64,000 nucleotides of DNA from Trichoplusia ni (GCF_003590095.1 NC_039480.1:15105328-15169327), one strand, 5' to 3'. Positions 1 through 13,140 are shown, counted from the stretch's first letter. Numbers and translations are program-made. Notes: generated by a model not told the origin, from the letters alone.

Positions 1-75
1 GCCTGAACCGCCGTGCTACGTCTTCCGCGCTTTTGTGTCGGTGTATTGCAATGCGTTGGAATCCTTCATACACCG
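1..75. repeat. Partial interspersed repeat cut by window start
   Basis: Positions 2-70 closely match 4559-4627 (both share CTGAACCGCCGTGCTACGTC and AATCCTTCATAC), so this is one copy of a dispersed repeat whose other part lies outside the window. Confidence 0.6.
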
Positions 76-421
76 ACCGCGGGGAGTTGTCCAACTCCCT
101 GCGACACAAAGATTTAATGCCGTAATTCGGGAATCGTCATCAAAAACACCAAAAAAATCAACAAAAAATAACGAATATTCGGTCACATTGTCACGGTAAA
201 GACAGCAAATTAATACAGTGTTTTTATCTGGGCACCTCTGACCTCAGCTTGTTGTGCTCCGCATTAGTGGAACATCGTGTTTATCACTACTCTGTCGCCA
301 GTTGCCTAATTATTATAATGAATTAACAGAAGAATATTGTTATTGATTTCGCTAGGGTTGTGCTTTACTTAGGAGGAAATTTTCTTTGATTTGTATGTCG
401 TTTTACATGTTGTGATAGCAC

Positions 422-575
422 GATGGCTGGAAGTTGAGGTCATCACGCTAAGCCCAATGTGCGACATGTCGCGGGTTCGATCCTTGCGCTGGACAAGCGT
501 TTGTGTGATCCAGAAATGTTGGTTCTAAATCTGGGTGTCTTTGTGGACGTCACTTGAATATTTATTTAATAACGG
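422..575 (+). repeat. tRNA-headed SINE-like element
   Basis: Has an A-box-like start (TGGCTGGAAGTTGAGG), a B box (GGTTCGATCC, near 474-483), then a body with TTTGTGTGATCCAGAAATG and CTGGGTGTCTTTGTG, ending in an AT-rich tail. This arrangement is that of lepidopteran tRNA-derived SINEs. The body resembles the elements at 6721 and 53218 only loosely. Confidence 0.5.
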
Positions 576-1289
576 TTTACTCATAACAGCTATCTCGATA
601 ATTACGTGTGAGTACCCAAAACTGTTATTGAATAAATAGTTATCAAAATTAATCAACGAAATCGGCAGTAGCCATTGCATATTGATTACTATAAAATAAG
701 ACTTATTTAAGAACGTTCATGTTTTTTTTCGATTTTTTAAGCTTAGTAATCATAATGTGTATTTATGACTGAAACAAATTGTTGATGAGACAACCCTAAT
801 AAACATTTATTTACTTTGCCGATAAACGTTTTGTCATTGTCTGGGACGCTGGATTTTGTTTAAAAAAGAAAAACAACAAAATAAGTAAATGTACAGAAAA
901 ATATATATAGATGCATACAAATTAGGTACCTATTTTATCAATTACTTATTCGAAATGTAAGTGAAAGTCCTAGGTTGTAGGCAAAACATTACAGCTGGCT
1001 TAATTATGTAACTTTACAAAGCAATAGATTATAGGCACAATAGATTTTTTTTTCGAAGGTCTAAGGGGAATCTATTCTAGCATCGTTTTTAAGTAACTGT
1101 AAAAAGTAACAACAAGTTAAAGTATTATCAATTTTCTTTGCGTACATATTTTTTGATTCGTCTTTGTATCGTTACATTTGAATTTTACAGTGCCTACACG
1201 AATGCTTCATGCAGTTGTTTAAGTCAGACTTACCATAGATCAAAGTTTCCCTTACTTTACAATACATTTAAAGAAAGTACATGTTCTGA

Positions 1290-1500
1290 AATTTATTTTT
1301 TAGCCCCCGACGCAAAAGGAATGTTGCTATAAGTTAGAAGTGTCTGTCTGCCTGTCTATGGCATCATAGCTCCCGGACGGATTGAGCGATTTTAATTTAG
1401 TTTGTGTTGTATTAAATGTGAATTACGTGCAAGTGTTCTTAGACAAAAAGTTTCATCTAAATTGGTCGAGCCGTTTAAAAGATGTGGTCGTGAAAGTTTT
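1290..1500 (+). repeat. Degraded interspersed repeat
   Basis: Contains CCGACGCAAAAGGAATG, GTGTCTGTCTGCCTGTC and CGGATTGAGCGATTTTAATT, phrases I know from a dispersed lepidopteran repeat. A related, more decayed copy begins near 11768 (CTGACGCAAAAAGAGG, CGCATTGAGCGATTTCAAT). The short open frames over it are not genes. Confidence 0.5.
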
Positions 1501-4484
1501 TAACGTCAAGATTTTATTTTATTATATTTTATCTTCTAGGTCAAAAACCTTAAATTCTATATAAAATACAAAAGCAAACTTGTAAGGAAACAAATAAGTC
1601 AGTTATTTACGAAAAATAACAAGTATAGATCAGTGAAGAGCAATAGACAACGTTCGGCTGCGTCGCTACTACGGCGTACAATAATTCAGGCAATTGCCGA
1701 AATGTACGAGCGGAATGGCCCATAAACATGATATATGACCAAGAAATATACCAATAGTTTTATCGTATTATTGCACCGCTTCTATTTTATTCGTAACGTA
1801 ACTAAATCATTTGTAACTGCATTAGGTTTGCTCTTTTCTTTTGTTGATGCCAAACTGTTTCTGTGGAAGTTGTGTGTTGAAAAATATAATTTTATTAACT
1901 TTATTTAATTAAGATATACAAGGCACATGTGGCCAGAAATCACGAAAGATTGAGAAGAAAAAGAGGGAGGCCTTCGCCCAGCTGTTTACTCTGACACAGG
2001 CTATTAAAATGGTTCTTCGTTTCAACATATTCTTTACATCTCAATGTTATGAAGTAGTTAAGTCAGGGTTCAGCTATATTGAAGTGAAATACAGCGGTCT
2101 TTAATGTTTACTACTTTACTGAACAATTAAGTTTTTAGCCAATCAATTTTTTGTTTAAAATTGCACTCCATTAAGCATTACAAAAGTTTACTCCATTCAC
2201 CAGTGAAGATATATACAAAACTGATGGCAGGAATCGTGGTAACCACAAAAAAAAACTAAAAGTTCATGCGATCAGGAAACTAAGACATTTAGCTATAGTA
2301 ATAAAGCTTTCATTATCATTGGATCGTTTAATTACAGAGCCCCTAACCACTTTAGTTGAAACTAATTAAATCCAAAAATCTCACTCACCTACATCCGAAA
2401 TAATAAACAAAAAAAAACAAGTACAGTCCAAATCACAAACAAGTGCCAGCCAAAACAAATGACTGTTGGAAATAATTGATCGCACATACAACGATTTAAT
2501 TTTCATGTTTACACACACACACGCACACACGCATGTATCATGGGCCGCGCTCACTGGGGACACATAACTTAAGCGAGTGCGCCAGATCAAAAAGCCCGCG
2601 GGCCCGACAAACTCGTGTAGTTCGATTTATGCTGGAGTATGGCTGGGCAGTCAGCGGAAGATGTAGTCTGCAGTGTTTTGATAGTCTGGCTTTTGTAGCT
2701 ATTGTTTTTCGGCCCTTTTGTAGCTATGGGCGCAATTTTTAGCAGGTATAGAGTTGTTTTTGGTAACGACAGCTGATTTATACTGCACGTTGGTAGGTAG
2801 ACTAGCCCCTACCTTTTCAACCAACAACTAGGGGCTACTTGCAGGCTTTCGCCCTTTACTATAAGTTTTCGGTAATACTCCTACATGGCTCCTTTTTCAA
2901 GTGATTTTAGCTAACCTTCTGTTGTTTTGATTGAACATCTTTATGAAGTCTTTTTTAAAACTTATTTTTTAAGCACCCCCACTGAGGCTCGTCTTTGCAA
3001 TAACTTGCTACCTAGGTTAGATTTACGGATATGAAGCATCAGACATAATTATAGGCCATAATTTTATATCTAGTTTTCTTGACCAGCAAACTGTACAACA
3101 TCGACTGCATCAAAATGAAGTATCAACGCAGGGGGTACCGCGGAAATGCGTCTAGTATTAAGGAGTAACATGACAACTTCAAGATCAGTGTTATGTTAAA
3201 ACGTTGCACTGCGGTGGGGCGTCAAAACCAGCGGCTTCAGTCTGACACACGGAGTTGTATAAGAGAAGGCAATAACCTCTAACTTATTAAGTTGTAACTA
3301 AGTTTTAAAGGTTTTGTCGTAAAATGTTGCCTTTTGTAGGACACACAGCGCTGTTAAACCGCTAGTTACTCGCGCCGCGACTATTTACCGCTGAATTAAT
3401 GATGTCGTTAAAATTGAAATGTAAGAGTGGAAATATTCAAAGTGTTGCCTTTATCATTGCTTATTCGATGTTACCTGCGGGTATGCCTGTATTACTATGC
3501 AATTGTCGAAGTTGGTGTAGCTTGATTTGAATTTAGAATTTAGTAGAACTTGACTATTGTTTTTTTTTTGCGGGATGCCATTTAATGTGGTGTAATTACG
3601 TGCCTTATACTACTTCACAACTAAGTAGTCTGTAAAAAGAGTTTTACTTTCTAAATTTGAAAACTTCTAAAAGTATTGGAGTTTTCAGGAATAGACTTTC
3701 TTTTCTCAGATGGTATACATAGTTACAGTCTACGTTGGGATGAAATCTACATCACGCTCGTACAATTCGATACATGGAACGTCATTATACAAAACAAGGT
3801 ACATTTTGTTGCTTGATTATTCTAAAATACCACTGCAGACGGCAAATGAAAAATGCATGAGAATTTTTTTTTCCAATTGAGGAAAAATTCTGATTCGAAA
3901 TTCCGTAAATGGAAAAAGCCTGTTGCAGGAACACCTATAAATTAGTATCAAATATTATAACGGTTACATACAATCATGCAGTATTTCGCCTGAACCACAT
4001 TGCATATACAAACTCTAAGCACAGAATACTTCGAGTTGCGTTTATTTGTAGATAGCGTTATCAATAGGAGCGGATGCAGCGCTCCGAATGGATCTCACAG
4101 CTGATAACCTATTGCGAGATGTCGAATACGAAATTACGATAACTTGGCAGTAACCAACAGCTCCTTTGACATCGATGCGCCCGCGCATGATGGGTTTATG
4201 AAGGATGGAGCTAAGAAATATAAAAAATATCATTTTTTTAGCATTGGAAAACTGTTTACATTATAAACAAGACACAAGTCACAGTTACATTACCTACACG
4301 TATAATGTACACATAGGTTTCTTTGAAAATGTTTTATGACTAATATAAATCAAATAAATTTTACATCAGTAATTTAGTATATGGTTAAATGCAATTCCAA
4401 TTGCAGTGAGGCAGTACTTAAAAATACCTTGATTTTTAATCAGAAATTAAAATTTTGAAAATACATATTTACGTCCCTTTTTTG

Positions 4485-4628
4485 GTAAGGTAGGGGAATC
4501 CTCATGGACACCCACTCATGGGTCAGCATGGATAGTGTCAGACTTTTACATGACTAAACCTGAACCGCCGTGCTACGTCATCCGCGTTTTTGTGTCGGTA
4601 TATGCAATGCGTTGCAATCCTTCATACA
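4485..4628 (+). repeat. Interspersed repeat, second copy of the sequence at 1-75
   Basis: Its 3' half matches 2-70 closely. Its 5' half contains GTCAGACTTTTACATGACTAA, a phrase shared in altered form with 22248-22270, tying it to the same repeat superfamily. Confidence 0.6.
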
Positions 4629-4963
4629 AATATTTTCCTCCCTACCGCATAAAGCGATCCCGACAAATTTAATTGGACAATAAAACAGTACACTTAATGA
4701 TTTGTGCAGTAAATCGATAACATAATGTTAATTATTATTCATGTTCATTGAATCACAGCTGTGTTATCTCGTTCATTCAGTTGTTCATTCAATGCGACCT
4801 AAATATTGTGCGATCGCTGCGATCGCGTAAACAGTCTGTTAAGATATGTCAATGATGAATGGTGTTTTGATTAGGGAGATAGGTGATCGTCGTGGTGGCC
4901 TACACGTTTCTAGTCTAGCTGCTAGACTACTTATGTATATGTATTAGTATATGTCTCGACTCT

Positions 4964-5067
4964 GCTAGATCTAAGGAGTTTTTGCAAGTTTGGACTATCT
5001 ATCTCTTAGTAGATTATGTGATTGTCTATATTTTGCTAGATCTATTAGGTTTCTTGCAAGTTTGGAC
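4964..5067. repeat. Local direct duplication (unit about 71 bp)
   Basis: GCTAGATCTA followed by TTGCAAGTTTGGAC occurs at 4964-4995 and again at 5035-5067, with diverged sequence between. A small tandem duplication; nothing else is recognised. Confidence 0.5.
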
Positions 5068-6720
5068 CCGTAAAAGCGCTTTGGTATTGCGGGAATGATA
5101 ACTGATGCGTGTAATTTGGGACAAACCGCTAGAAAGCAATTAAATATAGATTATTGTACCTACTGTATCCTCTGCACTATGCGATGCAGAAAGAGAGCTA
5201 AGATTCTATAAAAAACTTAATACCAAAATAGCACTTTTATTTTTATTTGGAATTTACAGCTATCCACATTTTACGTTTCAATTATTTACCAGTAATTATT
5301 GTTCGCAATTGTGTAAAACATGACGTTAATTAAGACTTCAACTACAAACCTTATATTGTACCCAATTACCGTGAGCTACACAAAAAGGTTGATAAATTAA
5401 AGAAAAAGAAATAAAAATAAACTTTATTTTAATTAAGCTGCCGCCTGAAGTGCTAAATAATGAAATAATTACATTCTATCAGGCAGTTTAACAACGCGAT
5501 GCCCTTTAAGAGAAAAAAGTCATCAACACGATTAATAAATGCCGAAATATAACTTCATTGCGTTCTCGAATAAATATTAAAAACTTTCTTCATGTTTTAT
5601 TTATTCAAGCTCGTTTGTTATAAAAAAATGGAGATGGACATATTCCCAAATTAACACGAGTAAAAAGGATGGATGATGTAAATAAAAAAGGATATCAGAA
5701 ACAACTGAAAACGATCAAGAAGTGTCAAACATTTGTATTGAAAAGGGAGACGGGGATATGGTTGAAGTTGTGTGTGAGAAAGGGATGTAAGATTTGAAAG
5801 ATGCGTGTGGAGTTGAAAAATTTACATTTTATCTCTCTTGATCTTTTAGTTAATTGAGAGGAGTGTGAATGTTATGCGTACTCGTGTTAATTATCGATTG
5901 ATTAATGATTCCCGCTACCGGCCATTATAACAACGATGTATCGATCTATGAATTAAAATTAGGCGAAGAAATAGGGATGATAACTGGATATAATAAGTAA
6001 TAATCTATTTAGGTCCACAGTTTCAAAATTTAAAAATGAGACACGTATTTTTATCCTTTTTTGAACAGCAAAAATTGACCATGACAAACTGCTTTAAAGT
6101 TGAGAGGGCTTGTAACGTAAGGGCTTTGTTAATTATATACACAATTGTGACGTCACTCGTCGTTGTGTCGCTGTAATTTGGTCACTATAATATATGTTTT
6201 TTTTTGGAACCAAAAAAATAAATAGATAGCCATTGTTATGCATTAAACTGTAAGTCAGACATTGAAAACAAAAAAAAGTCATCATCTTCATTTACCGCAA
6301 TACACCAATACGTTTGGTTATTTTTTATATTAATTTTTGCATTGTAGTACCTAACTGTTACAAAGAAAATTATGGTTAAATGTCATAGAGATTCATTTGT
6401 CATTGTCAAGTACAGAAACCAATTAGATTTTTTCATACTACTATTGTTTTTGCAGGTTCGTAGTGATAATAGCAAGTTTCCCCCAAAACCTGTTTCTGCA
6501 ACGTTGGTACTGATCGAATCATTTTTTTAACTGCTATAACTATTTAGCTTACACTTGTATCTTGTCTGAAAAGCAGATGCGGAAATGCGTTATTTATGTT
6601 TTTGCAAAATTTACAGATAAAAATATCGGGCGTACACTTAATATCTTTTGACTGAAGAGTTAAATTGTTTATAGACATTAAATAAATAGATTTCCTTTAT
6701 TTAGACTCTTCCAAATCACA

Positions 6721-6854
6721 TTTCTACATTGGCTCGGGTCTGGGTGTTTGTGGTACCTTCGTTGTATCTGAATTCCATAACACAAGTGCTTCAGCAACTT
6801 ACTTTGGGTTCAGAACAATGTATGTGATGTTGTCCGCATTTATAAAAAAAAAAC
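6721..6854 (+). repeat. SINE body, 5'-truncated
   Basis: Matches the reverse complement of 53218-53345 with about three mismatches over some 125 bases by eye (TTTCTACATT, CTCGGGTCTGGGTGTTTGTG, ACAATGTATGTGATGTTGTC). It lacks the tRNA-like head and ends in an A-rich tail. The high identity implies recent activity of this family. Confidence 0.75.
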
Positions 6855-7375
6855 AAGCACAGAATTCAATTTTACGAGTAATTTAAACTCGCCAGTTTTT
6901 ACAACGGACAAGCAATAAACTAACTCTATATTATACTTGTTCCGTGGAACGGAGTAAGCACAAAACGACGTTAAAGAACTTTATAGTTAATAACTGTAAA
7001 TTAAAACGTCACATAAATCAAGTTAACACATTCAATTAAATATATATTACTATCATTATGATTCTTTGATAGACATAACTTCCTATGAATCAATACTTGG
7101 TCTTCAAACTTACCAATTGAAATGAAACTTTAATTCTTAGTGTATAAGGTTAGTTTTAGTTTGTTGTGTTTTATCGAGTCCTATTTTAGAGGCTTGCGGC
7201 TTCCGTTCCAATGACTTTAGCTGATTCGTTGCCCTTTGCATTACTGTTTTGGTAATACGAGTCTAATTTACGATGTGTATCGATTTGTTATCGACTTAGA
7301 TCACGAGATGTATTTAATTTTAGTTTTTGAAGTGTTAATGAAGGTTATTTTTAAAACTTATTAAGATATCTTCGT

Positions 7376-7519
7376 GTCGTACCCAGGTAACTGGGTTGAG
7401 AAAGTCAGATAGGCAGTCGTTTCTTGTAAAACACTGGTAATTAGCTATATCCTAATGGTAGTTAGCCTGGAGGCCGACCCAAAATAGTTGGAAAAGCTAG
7501 GCTGCCGATTATGATGATG
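7376..7519 (-). repeat. Interspersed lepidopteran-type repeat
   Basis: Contains GTCAGATAGGCAGTCG, TTCTTGTAAAACACTGG, and a section read on the minus strand as AGCCTAGCTTTTCCAACTAT...GGTCGGCCTCCAG, related to the + strand copy at 15401. I know this phrase order as a widespread lepidopteran repeat. It explains one end of the long minus-strand open frame 7462-7881. Confidence 0.65.
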
Positions 7520-9078
7520 TTACAACAAACAAACAAACACCAAGCATTGTAGATTACGGAGGACTTGATTAAGTCCCCGATAAGGCAGTTAAAGGCACGT
7601 TTACTCGTAATGATACCCTTTACTGCTCTTACAACTAAGCTTATGTGTCCTTGCAAAAGTTTTGTTTCACAATAAACGACAACGAAAAAAAAAGGTTTTT
7701 TTTTTCTTGAAACTTTAGAAAAAGCTGCCAATTCAAAGTATTTTGAAATCATTTGTAACCAATTAATTAAACATGTTAATGTGTGAAAGCTATTTTTTTT
7801 TCTTTTAACCTTGTCAATGTTCCTTCGTCTGATGTGGAATGACAAAGGTAGGCCAGCATTCATCCTGACATACCGACCCATTTGATACGGACTAAATAAG
7901 TTTCAAATCAATTTGTGGAATTGGGAAGATTTGGTTTTGTGACTGGTAGTGTTACCATGCGGTCTGTATTTAAATAATCCAAATTTGTTAATGGTTTTTA
8001 AGTTAACACCAGGCTTGTGAAAAATAGTACTAAAAAACACTAAAGTTTAGAAAAATAAATTTGAGAGAGCGTCAAGTAAAAATATAATCGAATGACTAAC
8101 AACATTTTTACATTAAATATATTTCATCGAAACAAGTTACGAATTACCGAAAACATGTCCTCGTACAAATAAGAATCAAAAGCAATCTCGTCTGTTGAAA
8201 CGAGCATGTCAAGCGAACATTAAAAGAAAATATTGTAGAGCCGACGTATAAAGACATTATCGTAAGTATTAAAACATTTATAATCAAAATCCTTAGCAGG
8301 TGTGAAGTTCATAACTCAAGCGTATACATGGTGTTCCTACAATGAAGGACGTGCCCCCTGCCGCGCGCAGGATCCGCCGCGGCGGGGGACAGACTCTTGC
8401 GCACATTAATTAATAGTTTTCAACACAACACAACGCCGGTACCGCTAAATACATGGAATTGATATGCCCCTCGGTGTGACGGTAACTACCTTAATTGTAC
8501 GCCAATGATTATATATTTTTTTACATTAATTTGGTTTTTTATGTTGACATTTATTTTGTTGTTGATTGACTGCAGTTGTTTGTTGGTTTTTGAGGTTATG
8601 TGTTTATAAATAGCTTTAGTAAGTAAGCTTGAAATGATACTCCATTTTATTAAACGATGAGTGTCTGATGACGTTATCAGAATGTTTTAAATAATTCTGA
8701 ACCTGGTATGTTTAGAAATAGGTACAACATATAATAAATTAAATAAGCCGAGAGCAATAGCTGCTCTAACTAAAAATATACATTTACGAATACCTAACTA
8801 TGTCGGTAAGAAACTATTAGAACTGTTTACGTGAAACATAAAGTTTTAATGAGCATAGAAAATCCATTAAACTAACGGAGTCGTCAATACCTCAAGTTGG
8901 TAGACCGAAATAACAATGTGACACACTTGTCGTTTTTGACTATTACCGCCATTACTTGGTACTTCGGTAAGTCAAAACTCGAGAACGTGACTATACAGTG
9001 CACCTGACAACGGTCGAGGAAATTCTATCACCATCTTTTCAAACCGAAGGAATGCGCGTGACCAATCGGACGATGCTA

Positions 9079-9600
9079 CTATCGAAATCGATAAAAAAAT
9101 CATCGGAAACGATCGAACCACGACAAATGCGAATGCCCCTCGAAATTGAATAAGTCGATACGATATCACCAAAGTTAGAATTGAAAGACGATTGACTGAA
9201 AAAAACTACGTTCGATTTACTGGTTCGGCTGGCCGTGGAAAATTGAAGGGCTTGACGTTTATCGATAGTCGATTATATTGTGAATTATGAAGCTTTATAG
9301 TGGCATGGAAGTTTATGTTATGCTATTACGTGTGCCTTTGAGGTCGGAGCTATTAAACTATCGATTTCAATCGTATATAAATCTAATATTGTATTTCAAC
9401 CTGAATGGTTATGTTATGTATTATTCAAAATCGATATAAATATCACGGTAGTTGCATTGTTGTCTATTGAGAATGCTGACTTGACTTTGCAATATGAACT
9501 GCGACTGGAGTATGTAGTTGAAGATATTGATATAAAACCTTCTTAGTTGCATCGATAGATAATCGATATCTTCACTTCCCTGCATCACCACTCGATACAG
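9079..9600. promoter_or_regulatory. Cluster of ATCGAT/ATCGATA motifs
   Basis: ATCGAT occurs at 9087, 9261, 9360, 9430, 9551 and 9562, most within ATCGATA, and related TCGATA/CGATA sites occur at 9155, 9161 and 9595. The motif is the core of the Drosophila DRE (TATCGATA; DREF, with overlapping BEAF-32 sites) and also resembles the Onecut site. Six copies in under 500 bases is far above chance for this composition. No gene start is recognised nearby, so the role (insulator, promoter or enhancer) is open. Confidence 0.45.
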
Positions 9601-11767
9601 TTGAGAATGACATTTGGAAACGGTAGCCACAGTCGCAGCAGGAGGCGGTGCCTGTTCGCCATCTTTATTTTTATTATTTTTTTTAGCCCTTGTTTATCCA
9701 GTCCGGGGCGTCGCGGCTCACTGGCCGGAGCAATCAATAAAATGCTGTGACCGTAAAACCACGCCGGAATTAAATACAACGCTTCGTCCATTGTAGGCAG
9801 GTATCTCCCGTCACGCAACCGGGCACCGCTGACGTAATTAAAAAATACAAATAAAAACACCAAGAATTAAGTGGAAATTCCGAAGTGGGTGCACTCGCCT
9901 TCAGTTTACACGATAATTTGTTTAATTATAACGAATGAATGAACGTCACCAAGTGTTAGGGGAGACGAAATTCTTTAAATACACTTAATCCGCAAAAGAA
10001 CAATCCAATTCGGCTTATTGCAAGTCGTTCCCGGGGGACGGAGCTCAAAAAACGCCTAATAGAGAATTATAATAAACACCGACCGCCGGTGGCAATTTCA
10101 CACTTTATTAATGCAAGTATTACGGCTAATTCCATCGGTTGACACGTGCCGAATTTGCTGTTCTCATAAAACCTCGGCCTCCCCTCGCATACCCAGCCAA
10201 AAGCACAACAATTCATTCAACTTTCTGTCTTACGTCTCTACATGTAGATATTACATCCGCATGTAAACAAACAGAAAAAAAATAATTCCCTGTTCCCAAA
10301 AATGCGTTTTAACTCAAAGTGTTAAGGAACAAAGTGGCCTATATAATTTGGAAGTACACTTTTGCACAAAACCGATTTCGTTTCCCTCCAATTTTTGACA
10401 GTTCGACGTTGGCGATTCATAGATAAAGTAGCGCGCACAGATTCCGCGGACCATAGATCACAGAGTAATGCGGTCACGCTCTATGGTATTAAGTGTCAGT
10501 TATCGTCTCCACGGGGCTTATGCGCACGAGTATAATACATTTTTATGTTTGTACGCTCCCCTTGTTGTAATAACAACATGAAGTGAGGTTTACTCGGATT
10601 GAATACGGCATTATAATGAAATGATTCATATTTAAGTGAGTCCTCCCCTTCGCCGTTTGTAATTTGATGGTGTCAGGGATCGGAAGCAATGTTTCTTATT
10701 AAAGTGGTGTTATGACTGTCGTTTTTATTGTATTATATGGCTTTCTTGGTAATTTATAGAATGCTATTCTGTAGTTATATATTCTACCTAATCATTCCTA
10801 AAAACCTCGATTGTCATTCTCACAGTGACACTTTTTTTAATTCTTAGCGAATCTTCCTTACTCGTTTTTCTTCGCTATTTACACCAGCGAAACATTAATA
10901 AAATCAAATAGCTGCTGAAAAACTTAGTGCTCCACAAATGGTTGCAAAAACCCACACTTTATTGGTTAAACAGATTGAATTTAAATGTAACGTACACTTT
11001 TATCGAAGTAACCCGACACGGTTCACGGTAGTGTGTAAGTTTCCCAGACTCCGCATAATCCGGGATGATCCGATCCCAAAGATAACTCGATAACAGTCCG
11101 GTAATAGTCCAAATATCTCCTTAATGTGTATGTAATGGCACGGCGCGTGGCGGCCGCGTGGCGGGGATGAACCAGCCTTAGCACTTTAGCCGGCGACTGT
11201 ACAACCCCCCTTTTAATTACTGATTGATCCTAAAGATACGTTTGTTGGTATCGGAGACTCGTAAATTAGACAAAAGGATTAGACACAGCTTGCGTTGTGT
11301 TGTGGTGTTAAATAACAATTATTGACAATGATTTGTTGAGCTTGCGCAATGATTTGTAATATTTCGTGTTTTGTGTTTGTAATCAAATTGGTTCTTTGTT
11401 AGGTGGTTCATAAGTTAGTCTCCTAAGACTTGAAATTTCTGTTTCATGTATTCGTTTCCTTAACATCCCTTGTAGTGGTAGTACGATACTAAGATGTTGA
11501 TAAGATCTGGACTATCTAAAACAAAAGTGTTGACGTATTAGAAAACAAAAATACGAATAGAAAAAGTCAAAATGTTAGTCACATGCAAAAAGACACCCAG
11601 ACTCAGAAAAACATTTTTGGATCACATTTTTGGCGGCGTTTACCACTCTTCCAACCAGGCACTATGTGTATTTTACATAAGTGATGTGATTTTGGATTTT
11701 CAGTTCAATAAATTTGAGGGATACGCCATAGATAGCTCTTGAAAGAATGTATCTTGTGTGCAATTGC

Positions 11768-11900
11768 AACCTCTGACGCAAAAAGAGGAGTGTCGAAGTT
11801 TGAATTCCCAAACGCATTGAGCGATTTCAATAAAAAAAAAATTGTACTTAAGCTGAATTATTTGCGAATGCTCCTAAAAATGCTTGACAAAAATTGGTAC
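11768..11900 (+). repeat. Degraded interspersed repeat
   Basis: Decayed relative of the element at 1290-1500. It lies inside the 142-codon open frame at 11739-12167, which argues against that frame being a gene. Confidence 0.4.
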
Positions 11901-12299
11901 AAAAGTTGTAAGGGTGAAAGATTTTACTCTCCTGGTTTTTATTTTATTTACATGTTTTGCGTACGTACCTACCCAACTCATCCAAATTCCAAAAAACTTA
12001 TCAAGGAAATGAAAGCGTTTTACTCAAACATTCAAATGAAACATACCTACATATACACATGTAAGTGTGTATGTGTCGTATGTGAGATAGTTTGTGGCCT
12101 CAAAGGATTGCGTATCAAACGGAGACAGATTGGACACGAGCTGATAGTCAATGACCAAACGAAATAGCGGAGGGCGATATGCAATAGTGGGTCAGGATAG
12201 TCAGAAGTTAGAACCTAGAGCGATATGAAAATAGTAGATATCAACCGTGTAGCATGTGTCCTGTACATATTAAGATGTAAATTATTGCGTGCGTTTTTT

Positions 12300-12510
12300 T
12301 AGTGTTCTGTACTCAAAGGGTTAAGGGTTAATAGATTTAAAAAATCTAAAAACCCACGTTTTTATATGTAATTTCATTCAAATTGTATTAAAATTGGTCA
12401 GCCGTTTTTATAGTTGTAAATTGCATTGTCATCGGGTTTGAAGCTACCCTGAAAATTTCAGCCTGCTAGGTTATCGGCAAATACCTCAAAATTGAGTTGC
12501 AAAAATCCAA
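12300..12510 (+). repeat. Probable interspersed repeat
   Basis: Includes TTCTGTACTCAAAGGGTTAA, AAAATTGGTCAGCCGTTTTTATAG, CATCGGGTTTGAAGCTACCC and AAATTTCAGCCTGCTAGGTT, phrases typical of a dispersed lepidopteran repeat. Only one copy is in the window. Confidence 0.4.
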
Positions 12511-12775
12511 GCGGTAAACAAAAAAAGTGAGCTTATAAAAAAAGTGGGAAAAGTCACGGAGGGAAATCATCGCTGTTCGTCTGTTTTCTGTCACCAGCCT
12601 GTATTTTATGAATCGTAACAGGAAGACAGATTCAATTTTCACAGATGATGGATTTCTGCTTCCTTTATTACCACAAATAAAGATAGAAGGTAATCAATGT
12701 TGATACGGTCATAAATTTGTTGAGTAATCGTTCTCATTTCACTGTATATCTCTATAGACATATAGATATATATGT

Positions 12776-12837
12776 GTAATTAGACAAAAAATGTACTTAA
12801 ACCTCTATAGGTTTAAGTACATTTTTTGTGTAATTAC
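12776..12837. repeat. 62-nt near-perfect inverted repeat (foldback)
   Basis: Arms 12776-12804 and 12809-12837 (29 bp each) are complementary with a single mismatch (12783/12830); the loop is four bases, CTAT. The inner 21 bp pair perfectly. The loop is shorter than usual for a miRNA precursor and the stem more perfect, so a foldback element or a local inverted duplication is more likely than a canonical miRNA. Confidence 0.75.
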
Positions 12838-13140
12838 TTGACTAGTTCACTGCAACATAACCACATCCTGAGAGTCATCGCTACAGAGATCTGTTTACTA
12901 AAACACTAGTGATGTAAGCGGAACGTGGGTTCAATACGGTTTTACGTTCGCGTGTGATCTGTGAACTAGTTTTGATGTTTTCCTACTATTATAGACCGGA
13001 ACTTTACTAGCCTGGTACAACGTGTCTTCTTTAAATTTAGAAGTTTCTTACCCGTTTTTCTCGGTATAAAATTTCAGCGTAGAGAAGAAAAGAATAAAGT
13101 TGACAGTTTTTTTTTAAGTTGATTAAAACTCTAAGAGTAT

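Larger units (their letters stand above)
1501..9078. other. Upstream gene-free stretch
   Basis: AT-rich DNA apart from the repeats listed at 4485, 4964, 6721 and 7376. Also noticed: a CA-rich microsatellite near 2513-2533, two GCGATCGC palindromes at 4810-4826, and a GC-rich patch near 8345-8395. I see no splice-bounded coding exon or conserved motif block. Confidence 0.5.

Noticed and set aside
7462..7881. 139-codon minus-strand frame
   Set aside because: Its 3' end lies in an interspersed repeat and it contains runs of Lys/Phe from poly(A/T) tracts.
11739..12167. 142-codon + strand frame
   Set aside because: The first third overlaps a decayed repeat, the rest is Lys/Tyr/Cys-rich AT-driven sequence, and no domain is recognised.
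12776..12837. Canonical miRNA precursor
   Set aside because: The loop is only four bases, the stem is almost perfect, and neither arm resembles a miRNA I know; kept only as a foldback.
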